Below, piece after piece: positions 25,421 to 37,190 of a stretch of DNA of 64,000 bases. Below the pieces are notes generated by a model, which worked only from the letters and a program-made list of their open reading frames with translations, ran no database searches and was not told the origin of the DNA. Position numbers and translations under genes: made by a program. Origin of the DNA: Phoebastria nigripes (Eukaryota > Chordata > Aves > Procellariiformes > Diomedeidae); contig JAYKAV010003110.1 in assembly GCA_035582835.1 (NCBI GenBank), forward strand, positions 2,640,471 to 2,704,470, given 5' to 3'. Within the stretch, counting starts at the first letter, position 1, and every line of letters starts with the position of its first letter.

Positions 25421-28261
25421 TAGGAAAGGAGGAATTTGAACTGGTTTTCTCACTTCTTAGCTATGTGCTATGATGATGAAGTTATTGTCTATTCCAGATC
25501 AGAATTTACTCTGTCAATTCTATCTTGAAATGAAGAATTCATTACATGGCTTCTTCATAGATATTAAAATGTATCATTGATGCACATATTAAATTATATT
25601 AATTTCAGAAATATATATATACACAAATATATATTTCCCCAATGGCTTTGAGTTTCTCTGGATTAGCACCTGAATACTCAAGGAACACGACTGCTGCTGA
25701 GCCCATCATACTTTACTTCAGTGACCATGAAAATGAGGACAAATAGATCAAACTATGGTGAGCTTCTGTTTAACTACATGACGGAAACCAGCACAGCTGG
25801 AGGCAATTCTTAGCAAATTGATCAGAATTCCTTTACTTTAACTACAGCTTAACTAATAAATAGACTTCCATAATTTTCTGCAATCAATCTAAATGTATTT
25901 GCAAAATTAGTGAAACATTTGATCTTGAAATGTTCACTAAATCTTAAATATATAACTTTGAAGAACTTACATAGTTTATCTTTCTGCCAAATTGGAAAAG
26001 AATAACTGTTTATAATAAAATCTTGTTNACTAAGTAAACTTTGTAGAAGATGCATGTTCATAATTCATTTGCTATGTAACAAAACTGGTTGCTTATTTTT
26101 CTTTTCAAAATTCAATATTAACTTTTGTTACCAGGTTTGTATTCTGGTCTTCTGTTTAAAGATATTTTTGTATCAACTTCTGGAACTAGTAGTAATCCCA
26201 CTGAAAATCTGAAAAGACTGTATGCATGTTGATGATCTTCTTTTGCCACTTTTTAAAGTAAGCACACTCCATCCAACGATCCAGATGTTTTTCTGGATGG
26301 ATCTGTTTCTTTTAAAGGGCTTTTCAAATATTCTGTGAACAAGACAATCTTGAACTCTCTTTGAACATAACAGGCACTTGGAAAATTTAATGAAAAGACA
26401 CTTTTTAAAAATGTAATTGATCTGGCTTTCACCCTTTTCACGATTATTTCTGCAGTTGCAGACTGGCAAAATCCAAAAGTAATAGAAATATCCTATTTGC
26501 TAAAATAAACGAATACACTGACCTCTTTTTTTCTAAAAGCCCATGTTGCAATCCCTCCTAAGGGACAAAAAAATAACAAGAAAAAGATGGAGTTCGAACT
26601 CAAAGCGAACATAAAAGCTTTACTTACAAAAATCAATTACACACCCCAATTTGTTTGTACCAGCAGCCAAAGGGAAACCTGGTTAGCATGTTGCAGGATC
26701 CAAACACCTTGGATCTACATGTTTCACCAAATTTTACATTATGGCTATTTCTAAGAAACAAACTAACAATTAGAGACACCTGTTAAAAGTGCCTGTGCTC
26801 TGTTCACACTTCATGTAGTATCTTAAAGTGACAGCATATTAAAATGTCAATGCAATTCTTTTGCTTTACAGAAGTATTTATAACAACAGAAAGTGCAATT
26901 AAATTTTCTGCTCCTAAGTACTTGCACTCAACTTGCTTAGCATACAAGAAAAGTACTAAAATACACTGGTGTAGAAGGGAAAATAATGGAAAATAAAGAT
27001 TATAATACTACAAAACACAGAATTACAAAAGACACGGACAGAAAAAAATCAGTATCTAAATTAACCTTCCCCCCCCAATTTTATGTACTTATTAAGCACA
27101 TAATATATTTCTTCTAGAGATAGTCCAGCAATTTTAGATGTATAGGCCCATATTGTAAAGTGAATATTGCAGATAAAAGAAATATAACCACACTGAAATT
27201 ATTTATTCAAAACTTTGCCTTTGATTATGTGCCCAGACAGCATACAACTTGCACATCAATAACACATTATTTGAATTTGACCCCTCCAGCATAGACATAT
27301 GTGCCTAACTCATGTCAGAAGTTTCTGAGTGGGAACCAAGCCACATTATGGACCATACCTGAGAAACAGAACAAGATAATACACCTTCAAACAGTTTCTA
27401 CAGATCCTTTTTATAGAAATCACTAATAGATTGATGGTGCATTTACAGCAAAGTTAAACAAAAATTCCAGTTTGATAAAGTGGATTGCTATGGGAAAAAT
27501 TTCACTTTGAAAAACATTTGTCAATTTAGAGGAAAATTCCAACAAACGTTTACATTTATCAAAACTGAATTTCTAACAAAACCTGGCTTAAATGTTCCAT
27601 GTCATGAACTCAAGCCTATGCAGACTGTCAGAGCAGAGCATTTAATACTATCTATTATCTAATAATATCTAATACTCCAGCCCTATTTCAATGCTCAGTG
27701 GAGTATGAAAGGTGTTGCACAGTCTTGTGGCAGTGCCCTACTGAAAGGTAAAATTAGACTGTCCTTTAAAAATGTTTCACATTTTCTCATCTATTTAAAG
27801 TTATGGACATATATATCACCCTGAATTTCCAAAAAATCTCATGTTGTCATGCCAAATTATCCACCAATATTGAGTGTATGTAACTGGTTATTCTGAGCCA
27901 CAGGACTTTGTGGAATGGATTTAACAATATTGTAATCAAGGGTATATGACTTTCACGCACCTGTCCCGACACATTGCCCCAGGTTACCACTTTGTAGCAG
28001 AAGGAACAAAATGAACTGTCCCTGGGGTATTTTTGCTCACAGCCTTAGCTTTAATGGAAGTAATATCAAATAAGTTTTGATGGTCTGTAAGCTGTAGTGC
28101 ATGAAGAGCCACCACATTTTCACTTCTGGTACACTTCTGCTACCAGGGCAGTAACCCCTGGCAGAAGGATGGAGGGGACAGCTAAGGCTGTTCTTCAGGA
28201 CACCCTTGGTAATCCTAGTATGCTTCAGGAGACCTTCTCTGATGAAGGTGTGAGGCTGAGA
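25421..28261. other. Unique AT-rich non-coding sequence
   Basis: No gene recognised. Contains an AT dinucleotide-rich stretch near 25608-25634, an isolated N at 26028 and an 8-C run near 27069. Short frames on both strands lack recognisable motifs. Confidence 0.55.
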
Positions 28262-28412
28262 GAATTTCAGTCCTTGCTCTGCTGCTGACTAGGGGAAGTT
28301 GTTTCAGTTTTCTTCCTCTCTTTTTTCTGTTCAATAGGGATTAAAACCTTTATGGTGTTCTCAGGACTGCTGCAAAGACTGCTTGCACAGTGTTCAGAAT
28401 ATGAAGTACAAG
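28262..28412 (+). repeat. MIR-like SINE relic
   Basis: Reading the plus strand, the blocks occur in the order expected for the body and 3' half of a MIR (CORE-SINE) element. There is a CTTGCTCTGCTGCTGACTAG box, then a pyrimidine-rich CAGTTTTCTTCCTC box, then TCTGTTCAATAGGGATTAAAA (compare the MIR box CTGTAAAATGGGGAT), then GGTGTTCTCAGGACT, then a CAGTGTTCAGAA end. MIR copies are known as rare, old relics in birds. Divergence is high and the call rests on block order remembered from the family. Chance resemblance remains possible. Confidence 0.42.
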
Positions 28413-31400
28413 GAGCGTTCAGCATCTGTATCATTCCTGCAGTTTCACACTAGCTTCCAAAGCAGTAGCTTCGTCATTTTGAGATCTGAAAAGTTTACTG
28501 AAAATTCTAATGACTGACGTATCTCTAAAAGATGTTTTCTTCTAACGTATTTGTCTCTGCTTTCTGAAATGTGACTCATCAAAACTTTAGCTGACCAAAT
28601 TTCTGTTTATTCTGAGTTTTATTATGCTCTGGATAAAAATCCTGGTCTATTTTTCAAATACGGAAACTTTCAAACACCAGTATTTCAAGAAAGCTGTCTG
28701 TTTAGAAGTGAACTTGTCTGCGAATAGCAAAATAACCTCTTTCCAAAGGCTTCTGGCTATTTATTCACACCAATTGAAATTTGGTGCAATTGCACAGATT
28801 ATGTCTTCCAAAAGCACCTGTGAATTGGCCTTGTGCTGTACCAGTTTTATGATTTGTCACCCAAGATTGAAGTTTACATTATCCTTAAGCAATGTGACTA
28901 AGTGGGAGGAAGGACTGTGGGCCAAGCTTTTCAAAGTTGTTTCGTGCAGTTCCACTGCACTCAGGCTAGCCAAGAATAGTGGAACTGTTGTAGCCCCAGC
29001 ACACATAACACAACTCGGGGAGTTGTTCTAATTGATGCTGAATTCCTATTAGTCACAAGGGTCTGTCCTGGCAGCCACAAAAAGCTGGAGTATAAAAGAC
29101 ATTCTGACCATTGACTTCTTTCCAGAATTACCTATTCCCATATAAGAGTTTGTGAGGAACAGGTGAAGCAGAGTCATTAATCCACCTCTATATCACCTAC
29201 CACCTAAGGATTTCTGTTCCATTAAGAAAATTTTCCAGTGCCAAAATCTCCCTCAAGCTCCCTTAAGCTGTTAGAATAGCATAAAAAGACAAGAATAAGA
29301 CTTCGCCCTTCCTCTTCAACAGCTCTAAATACTTCTGCTGTATACATTTCTACAAAGGCTGCAAAGTGAGTAAGTAGAAATGGCATCATTAATGCATCTA
29401 ATTGATCTCAAAATACTGTTTGGCTAATCAAGGAAAGGTTTCATGTATAGTAGCTTCTGTAGCAGAGCCAGCTAAAGATATCTGGTACTATTAACCTTGT
29501 TCCATAGGTATGATTTTCTCTGGGATTATGTTGTTTCTAATGGATGAGATGCTTTTCATGTTACTCAGAATGCCTGTAAGCATGATACACTCATCATCAC
29601 TCTTTTATTACTTTTCTGATGATTTGTCATGCAAATCAAACAGAAAGGGGCTGGCTGAGTCAGTGAATTCAGCCCCTGTTATCACAGGCAACTATGTCAT
29701 ATATGCCTTTGTAAGTCACTTGACCCAAGAAAGTGACTGAGCTCTACTGTAAACATAGTTAGGAGGCTTTTTGCCTCCACAGCACCTACTTAGAAGGGTG
29801 CTCCACAACCTTGTTGAGATACCTAAAACCTAATTCCTGGTCTTAAATATATTCAGGAGAATTTAGACTGAGTTATTTTTGTCCTAATATTATGTATAAG
29901 AAGACAAAAGATCAGAAGGCCATCCATCCTAATATCTAGTCCTTGCCAATGATCAACTGAGGATCATTAGGCCAGTGTATGGCAAGATGACAAGTATATG
30001 ATCTCTGTATTTCCAGGTTCCATGATTCTGGAGCTCAAGCTTCTTGTTAAGTATGTCCTTGCTCTCTCCTATGTGAGAGCATCTAACTATGGGAACAAGT
30101 TTTATATGTGGCCCCATACTTATTTGTATATCCAGGTTTACTTCCTAGCTAGGGCAGAACACTTCATGTTCCATTTTTCTCATGCTGCTCAGCAGAACTG
30201 ACTGAAAAACTTACACCACTGCCTGGAGAGAGAGGTCTCAGTTTGCTTCCTTCTGTATTCCTCCCTCTCCAACTACACTTACTCTTTGCTGGACAGTTTG
30301 TTCTTTTTTTTTTTTTTTTTAATTTTCTTCTTCTTCTTGTTGAATTAGTTTTTGGCCAAGTTAGAGAGCTAAATCTGCTGAATGCAGGGCTGACATGAGG
30401 GAGTGTCCTGTAGCCATGAATTATTATATCTGCTGAAGCTGTAATATGAAATTTCAACCCTAATTACATGTTTCACAGAAAAGTCAACAGCTTTTTGTAA
30501 TGTGCAATCATTTGTCATGGTAATAACAGCAAGCAACTTTTGCAATATTGTGCAATATTATTAACAGGCAACTTTAGGAATCCTTTATTCATTCAAATCT
30601 GGCAAAGTATTCAGACACATGAATTAAGTATTGCAGAGCTAATAAATGAGTACTGTGAAGAGCAGAAATTAATTTACCATGATTTAAATGGTTTGATGCC
30701 TCTGACTTAAGCTGTTCCACGATCAGTTGAACTGATGTAAGAGTTCACCTAAAACAAAACAGGGAGATTTCACCCTCAATTCCTTCTCCCCTATTCCTAC
30801 TCCTTTTTCTCTGCGTGGTCCTGCTCCTTTCTCTGTGATAGTTCTGATGCTCACTGAACCCTTCTAATAAGCTGATTCAATTCACAAATTCATCAGAAAC
30901 TGTACCAATTAGTCTTCTAGGACAATATGTTGTATAGGCCCATGGGAAACTACAACGTCTACAGCTTGTGTAAGGAGGAGTGCTGCCGACATGAGGGAAA
31001 TAAGCATCTTGTCCTTTTAGCAACAATGAACTGCAAAATTGGAATTTTCTGTCTCATGAAATTGAAAACTAAATTTCAGTATATTCCTAAATTTCCTGAG
31101 ACATATGCCATACACTGTTACAATGCATTATCTGTATAACAACGGAATTGTAAGCTGTTTCTCTTCCTAGATATGTCAAATTGTTCAGATAATAAAACAA
31201 TTTAGCAAGAAAAAGAAAAGATATGAAAAGGAAAAGGATGCATTGCTATTCATTTAAAAATTCACCTTCCAATGGCTAAATTAGGAAAGTCTTTTACCTA
31301 CCTAACATTCTTGCATTATTTTTATTCCCCCTGTGGTGGAACTCAACTTACACCTTCAAAGGAACATTTTTGTCCATAGTAACTGGGCTTTATATTCTAA

Positions 31401-33464
31401 GAGAAGATATAACACTATGAAGTATGCTCTATCAGACAAGATAGAAAAAATGGCAATCATGCAAATAAAAGTTCGTATTTAACTTAGAGAGATAGTAAAT
31501 AAATATGTATACATCTTTGATTAGGATGCAGTTTTGCATTACAACACAGCTGATCTAACAGTATGCAGCCACTAGAAAACAAATACTTTTTAATAGCTTA
31601 ATTTTCTGATATGTCATCAAGCTGAATCAATTTTCCCTGCAGTTTTGCAATTGCTAGATCTGACATAAGGGAAATGGTGGGACCATACTACATACACTAG
31701 GGAAGGGAGTTGGGTGGCAAGGAACCAGGAGCAAGACTAACTCTTTTAGTGTCAGACCACCCTTTCACCAGATTAAATGTAACATCATACTCCACTCTAA
31801 TGACAGTGGATACACACATGCCTTTCACGCATACCTTTAGCATACAGTTTGGTGGTTGCCCCCTTCTTTGTCCTGGTATTGGCTGTTACACAATTGTGTG
31901 AGGAACCAATTCAGGAAACCAAGCTGGTCAAAAAGAAAACCAACCAGAAAATGATTAAATGATCAGTTTTCCACTGCACCAGTTCCCTGAACTGCCACTG
32001 TATGGCAGTGTAAGTGTCAAGGGAACAAATGTAATTCCAAAAGAATTGAGCTTAAAATGTTGTGGAACCACATTTTCAAGTGAAATATGCCTTCATTCAC
32101 TTCTTTCTAAGATACAAAAAAAGTCAAAACAGTTTTCTCCTTTTTGCTTTTCCTTTCCTCATTTGTATTCCAGTTTAGCAACCTCAGAACTATTTAATTT
32201 GATCCTTCCAGTTTGTAGCCGACTCACTCAGGGAAAAGTATCATGAGACAGCAGAATAATCTAAAGACCTGCTGCTGTCTACAGGCACTTTTCCCAACCC
32301 AATTCCCATTTGTCTTGTCCTCCTTCCTCCCTTGTACTGTCTCTGACACTCGTCTGATTCTTGTGTTGAGTTGATTCAGCTCATTAATGTGCTAAAGAAA
32401 GAAGTATCCAACGTACCTCCTGGGAGAAACCACCTTGATCTAAGTTGCTACATCTGGGCAGATGCTAGATGGATACTATCACATGTAGCATTCAAAAGTG
32501 TATCTCCCTTCTCTCTGTTACAGACCCTGAACTACATCATGTACATATGGGCACTTGCAGCACTTTCTAACCACTCCACTGCAGGCATGTATATGGCAGC
32601 CAGTACACAGGGGATACTCAGGTACTATTTTGCCCCTGCTCCAGATTTAGCGAAATGGATAAAGAGGTATAAGGAATGGCACTACTTTTGTAGTTACGAG
32701 AAGTTAGTACTGCTATGGATCAACAACGCATTACTGGGATAAGGGAAAACCAGGAAGGTCACAGCACCTCTGAGGCACAGTCCCTTCTGTGGTGCCGCTG
32801 AACTCTGCCCCTGGCTCAACTTGGGTTGTAAAAGCACAATCTAACCCGCTGCCTTCTCACCAGGGAGTCATCAGCTTACTACAACGCTGCAGCAGCTAAA
32901 AACTTGCAAATATTTCCTTAGGTTTTTGTATTTTTTTTTTTTTTTACTCTCTTGAGAAATAAATTCAAAAGACAGCTCTACTGTGCCAAGATTTTTTTGG
33001 AGATGGTATTTTACTTGCATCCTACTCAACATGAAGACTCTTGTTTCTCAAAACCCCCTGTAGACCTAGAATACACACTGATGCATCTGCTCGTAAAAAC
33101 ATACAAAAAGCATAGTTCATAAAGATATTATCTCTCTTTTTATTTATTTATAGATTTACTTGGCATTTACTGGCCTAATGCAGTTATTTTAGGGACATAC
33201 TTAAATACAGTATTAATGGCCAACTTCTCTGAGAGAATTATTGGCATTGCTACAGTTACATTGTGCTTCCAACATATACAGTTTTATTCTCTTGTATCCA
33301 TAGCTTCTAAAAGCTAGCTCAAATACAAGTAAGAAAAAAAAGAAATGTAATGAGGTAGAAAATTTTTTTTCTGTTTATCGTAAATGAAGACATTAAATAG
33401 TGATTTTCCGTACTTAAACTATCTCCCACTCATTTTACTACATGACCAAATACTAATGAAAGTA
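28413..33464. other. Unique AT-rich non-coding sequence with homopolymers
   Basis: No gene recognised. A 17-T run lies at 30304-30320, followed by a TTC-rich stretch, and a 15-T run lies at 32931-32945. The frames at 28624-29031 (135 codons) and 32371-32742 (123 codons, non-ATG start) have no recognisable domain. The pyrimidine-rich segments at about 30760-30890 and 32270-32400 look loosely alike, each ending in a TTGATTCA/CTGATTCAATTCA-like motif. They may be two copies of an old unassigned repeat. Confidence 0.5.
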
Positions 33465-33532
33465 AACATAGGTTTTTTCTTTTTTTTTGTTTTTGTTTGG
33501 TTTTTTTTTGTTTGTTTGTTTGTTTGTTTTAA
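33465..33532. repeat. T-rich and (TTTG)n low-complexity tract
   Basis: A run of T with interspersed G passes into about five to six TTTG units and ends at GTTTTAAAC. It gives an artificial Phe/Val-rich open frame (33384-33584). Confidence 0.9.
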
Positions 33533-33574
33533 ACAAAGTGGTTCCTTGCTTGTTTTATTTCAGACATGTTCCAT

Positions 33575-33655
33575 CCATGGTTAGAAATCAGGCATGACAG
33601 TGGTCTAACGCAAAATTTTTGTCCATGGAGAAATCAGGCATGACCATGGTCTACC
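33575..33655. repeat. Two-copy tandem duplication, period about 46-48 bp
   Basis: The block CCATGG-(TT)-AGAAATCAGGCATGAC followed by a TGGTCTA core begins at 33575 and recurs from 33623. The second copy lacks two bases after CCATGG and has small changes after GGCATGAC. The 16-base AGAAATCAGGCATGAC core is identical in both copies. This looks like a single recent local duplication directly after the T/G-rich tract. Confidence 0.8.
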
Positions 33656-34224
33656 CCTGAATGTGATCTTAATGTTTTATACCACTGACAAATCATTAAC
33701 ATCTGTTAATAACTCACCCAGATGCTTTGTTAGATTGTTTTAAAAAAATCTTATGTACACCATAGAGGTCTCCAACTCGTAGCCTATGTAACCTTTCCCA
33801 GCTGCTTAATCTTTATTTAAAATATTACTTTAAAATGCATACATTTTTAAAACTATCCCATTTCTTTGTCTCCAGACTACTTTCGTAACTGTGCTAACAT
33901 CTGTTCATTTCCACTCCCCAATTCCCATCTTAAACACTTATTTTCAGCATGTATTTTTCTTGTAAATAGAATCCCATGTACTTTCTCACCTCCCAGCCCT
34001 CCACTTTCTGCTTTCCGCTCTTGCTCTCATTCCAACTCTATCCCTCATGGTTTCACTTGACTCATTGTATTTTAAATACAGGATTGATACAGAGAAAAGA
34101 TTATTTAAAAAGCTTCTTTGATTATCTCACACTAATTTAGGCTTGGGAAAAAGAAAATGGGGGCATGCCATGCATCTACTGTGTCTAAAGGGAATGAACA
34201 AAGGGAAAGGGGAACAATGTACAG

Positions 34225-34395
34225 TAAAGGGGGTGTAGGTAGTTGTTAAGGATGAAACTGCATAATGGAAATATTGGAACATTAGAAAATACTTCCTGGC
34301 TGTGAGAAGCAGTAGGCTATGCAGGAGCCTCCCAAGGGAATTAGAGGGAGGTTGTCACCTGGCACACTTTAAATTAGGCTGGACAAAAGCTGTGG
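34225..34395 (+). pseudogene. Relic of an old CR1/L3-like LINE ORF2 C-terminus
   Basis: From 34284 one plus frame reads RKYFLAVRSSRLCRSLPRE, and shortly after it HLAHFKLGWTKAV. The spacing and anchor residues (R-K-x-F, R, L, L-P-R-E, then L-A-x-F-K and a W/D-x-K) match the C-terminal end of CR1-family ORF2, which copy A near 49.5 kb also carries in its own frame (RKNFF...NRLPRE...SLAVFKRR). Only the last 40 or so codons are recognisable. Sequence divergence from copies A and B is large, so this is an older subfamily. No open frame of functional size remains. Confidence 0.55.
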
Positions 34396-34430
34396 TTTGG
34401 GGCCAAGCAGCTAACAGAGGCAGGGATTGA

Positions 34431-34458
34431 GGAGTGGAGAGGAGTGGAGAGGAGAGGA
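34431..34458. repeat. GGAGTGGAGA short tandem repeat
   Basis: Two perfect copies of a 10-base unit GGAGTGGAGA (34431-34450) followed by a degenerate GGAGAGGAAA copy. The plus strand is purine-only apart from T. It lies just downstream of the LINE relic. Confidence 0.85.
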
Positions 34459-35637
34459 AAGGCTGCTGAACTCGGCACCGGGGTGGGGATTTCTGAGTGC
34501 TGGTACAGCAGTGACAGGAGATAGGACATGATGGATGCAGGCCGCAACACCTCATTTGGGAACTGGCTGTGATTTTAAGTGCTGGTTCTACCGAAGTGGT
34601 CTAAACTGCCTCCAGTACAGCCCTGGATAAAATGCTAGCAGTTCTGGTACCATTCCTCATTGCCATGAACTAGCAGATGAATAGGCGAATAGATCTCCCA
34701 TGTCCAAAATTAATAAATCAGATTCATAAATGATATACAGGGTAGTCCACATCACATTGAGCGCTAAGACTCTTAATGTTATTTCTTTCCCACTATTAGA
34801 GTATAAGGGGTACTGAAGCAATTTACATAACTCAAAAAAGGTACATTACCATAAGTTATAGCAGTTCCTTTTTTTTTTTTTTTTTTGACAGCAATACAAT
34901 GGCATATCCTGAGGCTGTGGGAATCTAAAGAAATAAAATAATTAAACACATCTATTGTGTTCAATAAAAAACATAACACACACTATAATACTACAGGGTA
35001 TTTTCTGTACAAATATGGCTATATTTTTCCAGATCTGTCAGCTGACCCACATATCCAAAATGTTTCAAACTGAATTTCATTTTTGTCATGAAGATTTGGT
35101 CATGGTTTCCGACTCATGTAAATGTCCTGATTATCTGTAGAAATCTTGAGATGCTACAAAGAGAATCCAAGTGTTTCTACACTGTCTCTTATTTCTTCGG
35201 TAGGTTCTAACTAGAGAAGCAGCCAACAGTACAATAAGCATATTTCAGAGGGCATTTAGTCCTAGGTTCTCTCCCTTTTCTTCCTCTCCCCATCAGACAG
35301 TGCAATGAAAAAAGAATTATTCTGTCATATCTGTAACCCATGGCATGGTTCTTCCCCATAATTACAGTTTTGGAGCTCTTTTGTCACATTTTCCTATTCT
35401 GTCTAGAAGAGGGTTATTTGTAGCCTCATATTATGAAAGGAAATATTTTCATAAAATTAAGATAAAAAGAAAAGGAAGGAAAAAAATTCAGAGCTTTCTT
35501 GGATTTAAACTGCGAGTGCACAATGTGCAGCCCATGAAATCATAAACTGCAGTCCACACCACCCTCTTGCAACTGCATCGTGAGGACACAGCTAATCAAC
35601 TGCAGGTTTTTCCAGTGCTAGAGAACTTAAACATGAA
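34459..35637. other. Unique non-coding sequence with poly-T
   Basis: No gene recognised. An 18-T run lies at 34869-34886. Short open frames on both strands have no recognisable motif. Confidence 0.55.
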
Positions 35638-35681
35638 GAAACTTCACCTTCTCTACCAAGAAAGTTGGTAGAGGAAGTTTC
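35638..35681. repeat. Bulged inverted repeat (hairpin-forming)
   Basis: The left arm is GAAACTTC (35638-35645), a 5-base bulge, then CTCTACCAA (35651-35659). After a 5-base loop GAAAG, the right arm TTGGTAGAG (35665-35673) then GAAGTTTC (35674-35681) is the exact complement of both left segments. This gives 17 base pairs with one bulge. A third partial copy of the TTCTCTACCA sequence begins at about 35679. No terminator or RNA family is implied. Confidence 0.8.
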
Positions 35682-37129
35682 TCTACCATGCTGTACCAGT
35701 ACAATCAAATATGTCTGTGTACATTTATTTTTAAAACATGTAAATATATAGATGCAGATTATAGAAGGGAAACCCTCAGGCTCTTGTCATATGACAAGAT
35801 CTGCCCATTTAGTTGCCAGGAAAAGTTTACATGAACTTTGTAAGTACTGGAAATCCAAACACAGAAAGAATATTGTGCTATGGTATTAGAATGAAAGCAA
35901 AATGTAAATTAAAGGGACCTGAAATGAACTATTTTAGCTCATTGTCCAAATTGGAGGAAAAGTAAAATAACAAGCGTAAAATTGTTAAGAGAACAAATGC
36001 ATATTTACATTTTGCAAATGTCCATAGTCAAAAGGATTGTCACTAGTAGAACGGATAATATTCAATATGTCTTTTAGCATGATTTCCATTTATTCCTCAG
36101 ATCAACTGCACAAGGAATCATCTGTAAGGGTTCTACTAGACAGAGCTGTGCTTGGGGTATGTAAAAGGACATATGGAAAGAGGCACCAAAACAAAAATCT
36201 CAAACAAAATTATATACTACATTTTGAAGAGGACTAAGGCCACTCCAAGTCAGCTTTGATCCAGCTTCCTTCCAGAAACCCAAAACACACCTTCTGCATC
36301 TACTGGACTGAGAAGAAAATATGCAAGAAAACCATCACACATTCCCTCTCTTCAGTCCTAGTTCTTGCTCAGGCATTCTTTCTCTTTTGATCTCTGTGGA
36401 GACTGTCCACTTGCTTCCTCTCCTGAAAAGCTCATCCCTTCATCTACTAGTGCCTCTCTCCTCAATTCTCCTGTGAGACCTATGATGGTCTCAACACTTG
36501 CTTCCTGCACATAGAGCCATTTCTCTTCCTTCTAGTGTAAGGGACTGGACAGCTGCACCCCTGTAGTACATAGATAGCTAATTAGGCATCTGGAGTTTTC
36601 ATTTATTTCATTTTATTCACCTAACAACCTCAGAAACAAGGAAAGGATTCTTTAAAAGTCTATCTTGAGCACACTGATGGTGGCTTATTTGGTGGGTGTT
36701 AGAAATTCCAGATTGTTACAGCTCATGAGTGCCTCAAGAAACTGAGGGTAGTTTTGGTATGGTCAGTGAAATGGCACAGATAACATGTAACCCAAAGCAT
36801 GGCATCATCATGCCATGCTGTAAAATGGAAATTATTATTTTATGGTATTTCAGTTGTTTAAAAAAGCACCTACTATTAATTAAAAAAACAGAGTAAATGG
36901 CGGAATGCTTAATTGAAATTAAGGAAAAGAAAAGAGATTTCTGGCAGTCTGATTTGACGATGCACAAATTCAGTTTCTATCAAAGAAGGGATAGGATTAT
37001 TCTAAAATCAAGAAACAATATATGTTATAGTTTTTACAAAAATCTACACTGATTTGAAATAGGGATATTATTAAGCAGTTCTGCCGTTTGATCACAAATA
37101 ACACAGTATCACATGAGGAGATGATGAAG
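35682..37129. other. Unique AT-rich non-coding sequence
   Basis: No gene or repeat family recognised. A pyrimidine-rich stretch lies at about 36330-36540. Confidence 0.55.
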
Positions 37130-37190
37130 CTGCATTTATACAGTTCCTTTTATCCCAAAGGATCTTGACACTCTTTATAAAATATACATA
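37130..37190 (+). repeat. Possible ancient amniote interspersed repeat fragment
   Basis: The order GCATTTATACAG, CCTTTTATCCCAAAGGATC and ACACTCTTTATAAA resembles an old vertebrate repeat motif of the form TTTATA-x-AGC-x-CCTTTCATCC-AAGGATC-CAAAGC-x-CTTTACAAA. I cannot name the family with confidence. The resemblance is from memory and the segment is short, so it may be coincidental. Confidence 0.28.

Noticed and set aside
28624..29031. 135-codon plus frame
   Set aside because: No recognised domain, no repeat or exon structure around it, and average composition.
29890..29990. Possible reversed CR1 3' end (GGCCATCCATCC... and GGCCAGTGTATGGC)
   Set aside because: Word order is only vaguely like the older CR1 tail and could not be aligned convincingly by eye.
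30164..30457. 97-codon minus frame with a lysine-rich segment
   Set aside because: The lysines come from the 17-T homopolymer and TTC repeats on the opposite strand.
32371..32742. 123-codon plus frame
   Set aside because: No ATG at the stated start and no recognisable motif. Taken as chance.
34869..34886. 18-T run as the reversed poly-A tail of a retroposed gene
   Set aside because: No gene-like sequence lies next to it and similar T runs recur through the window. Avian genomes also lack active L1-type machinery.
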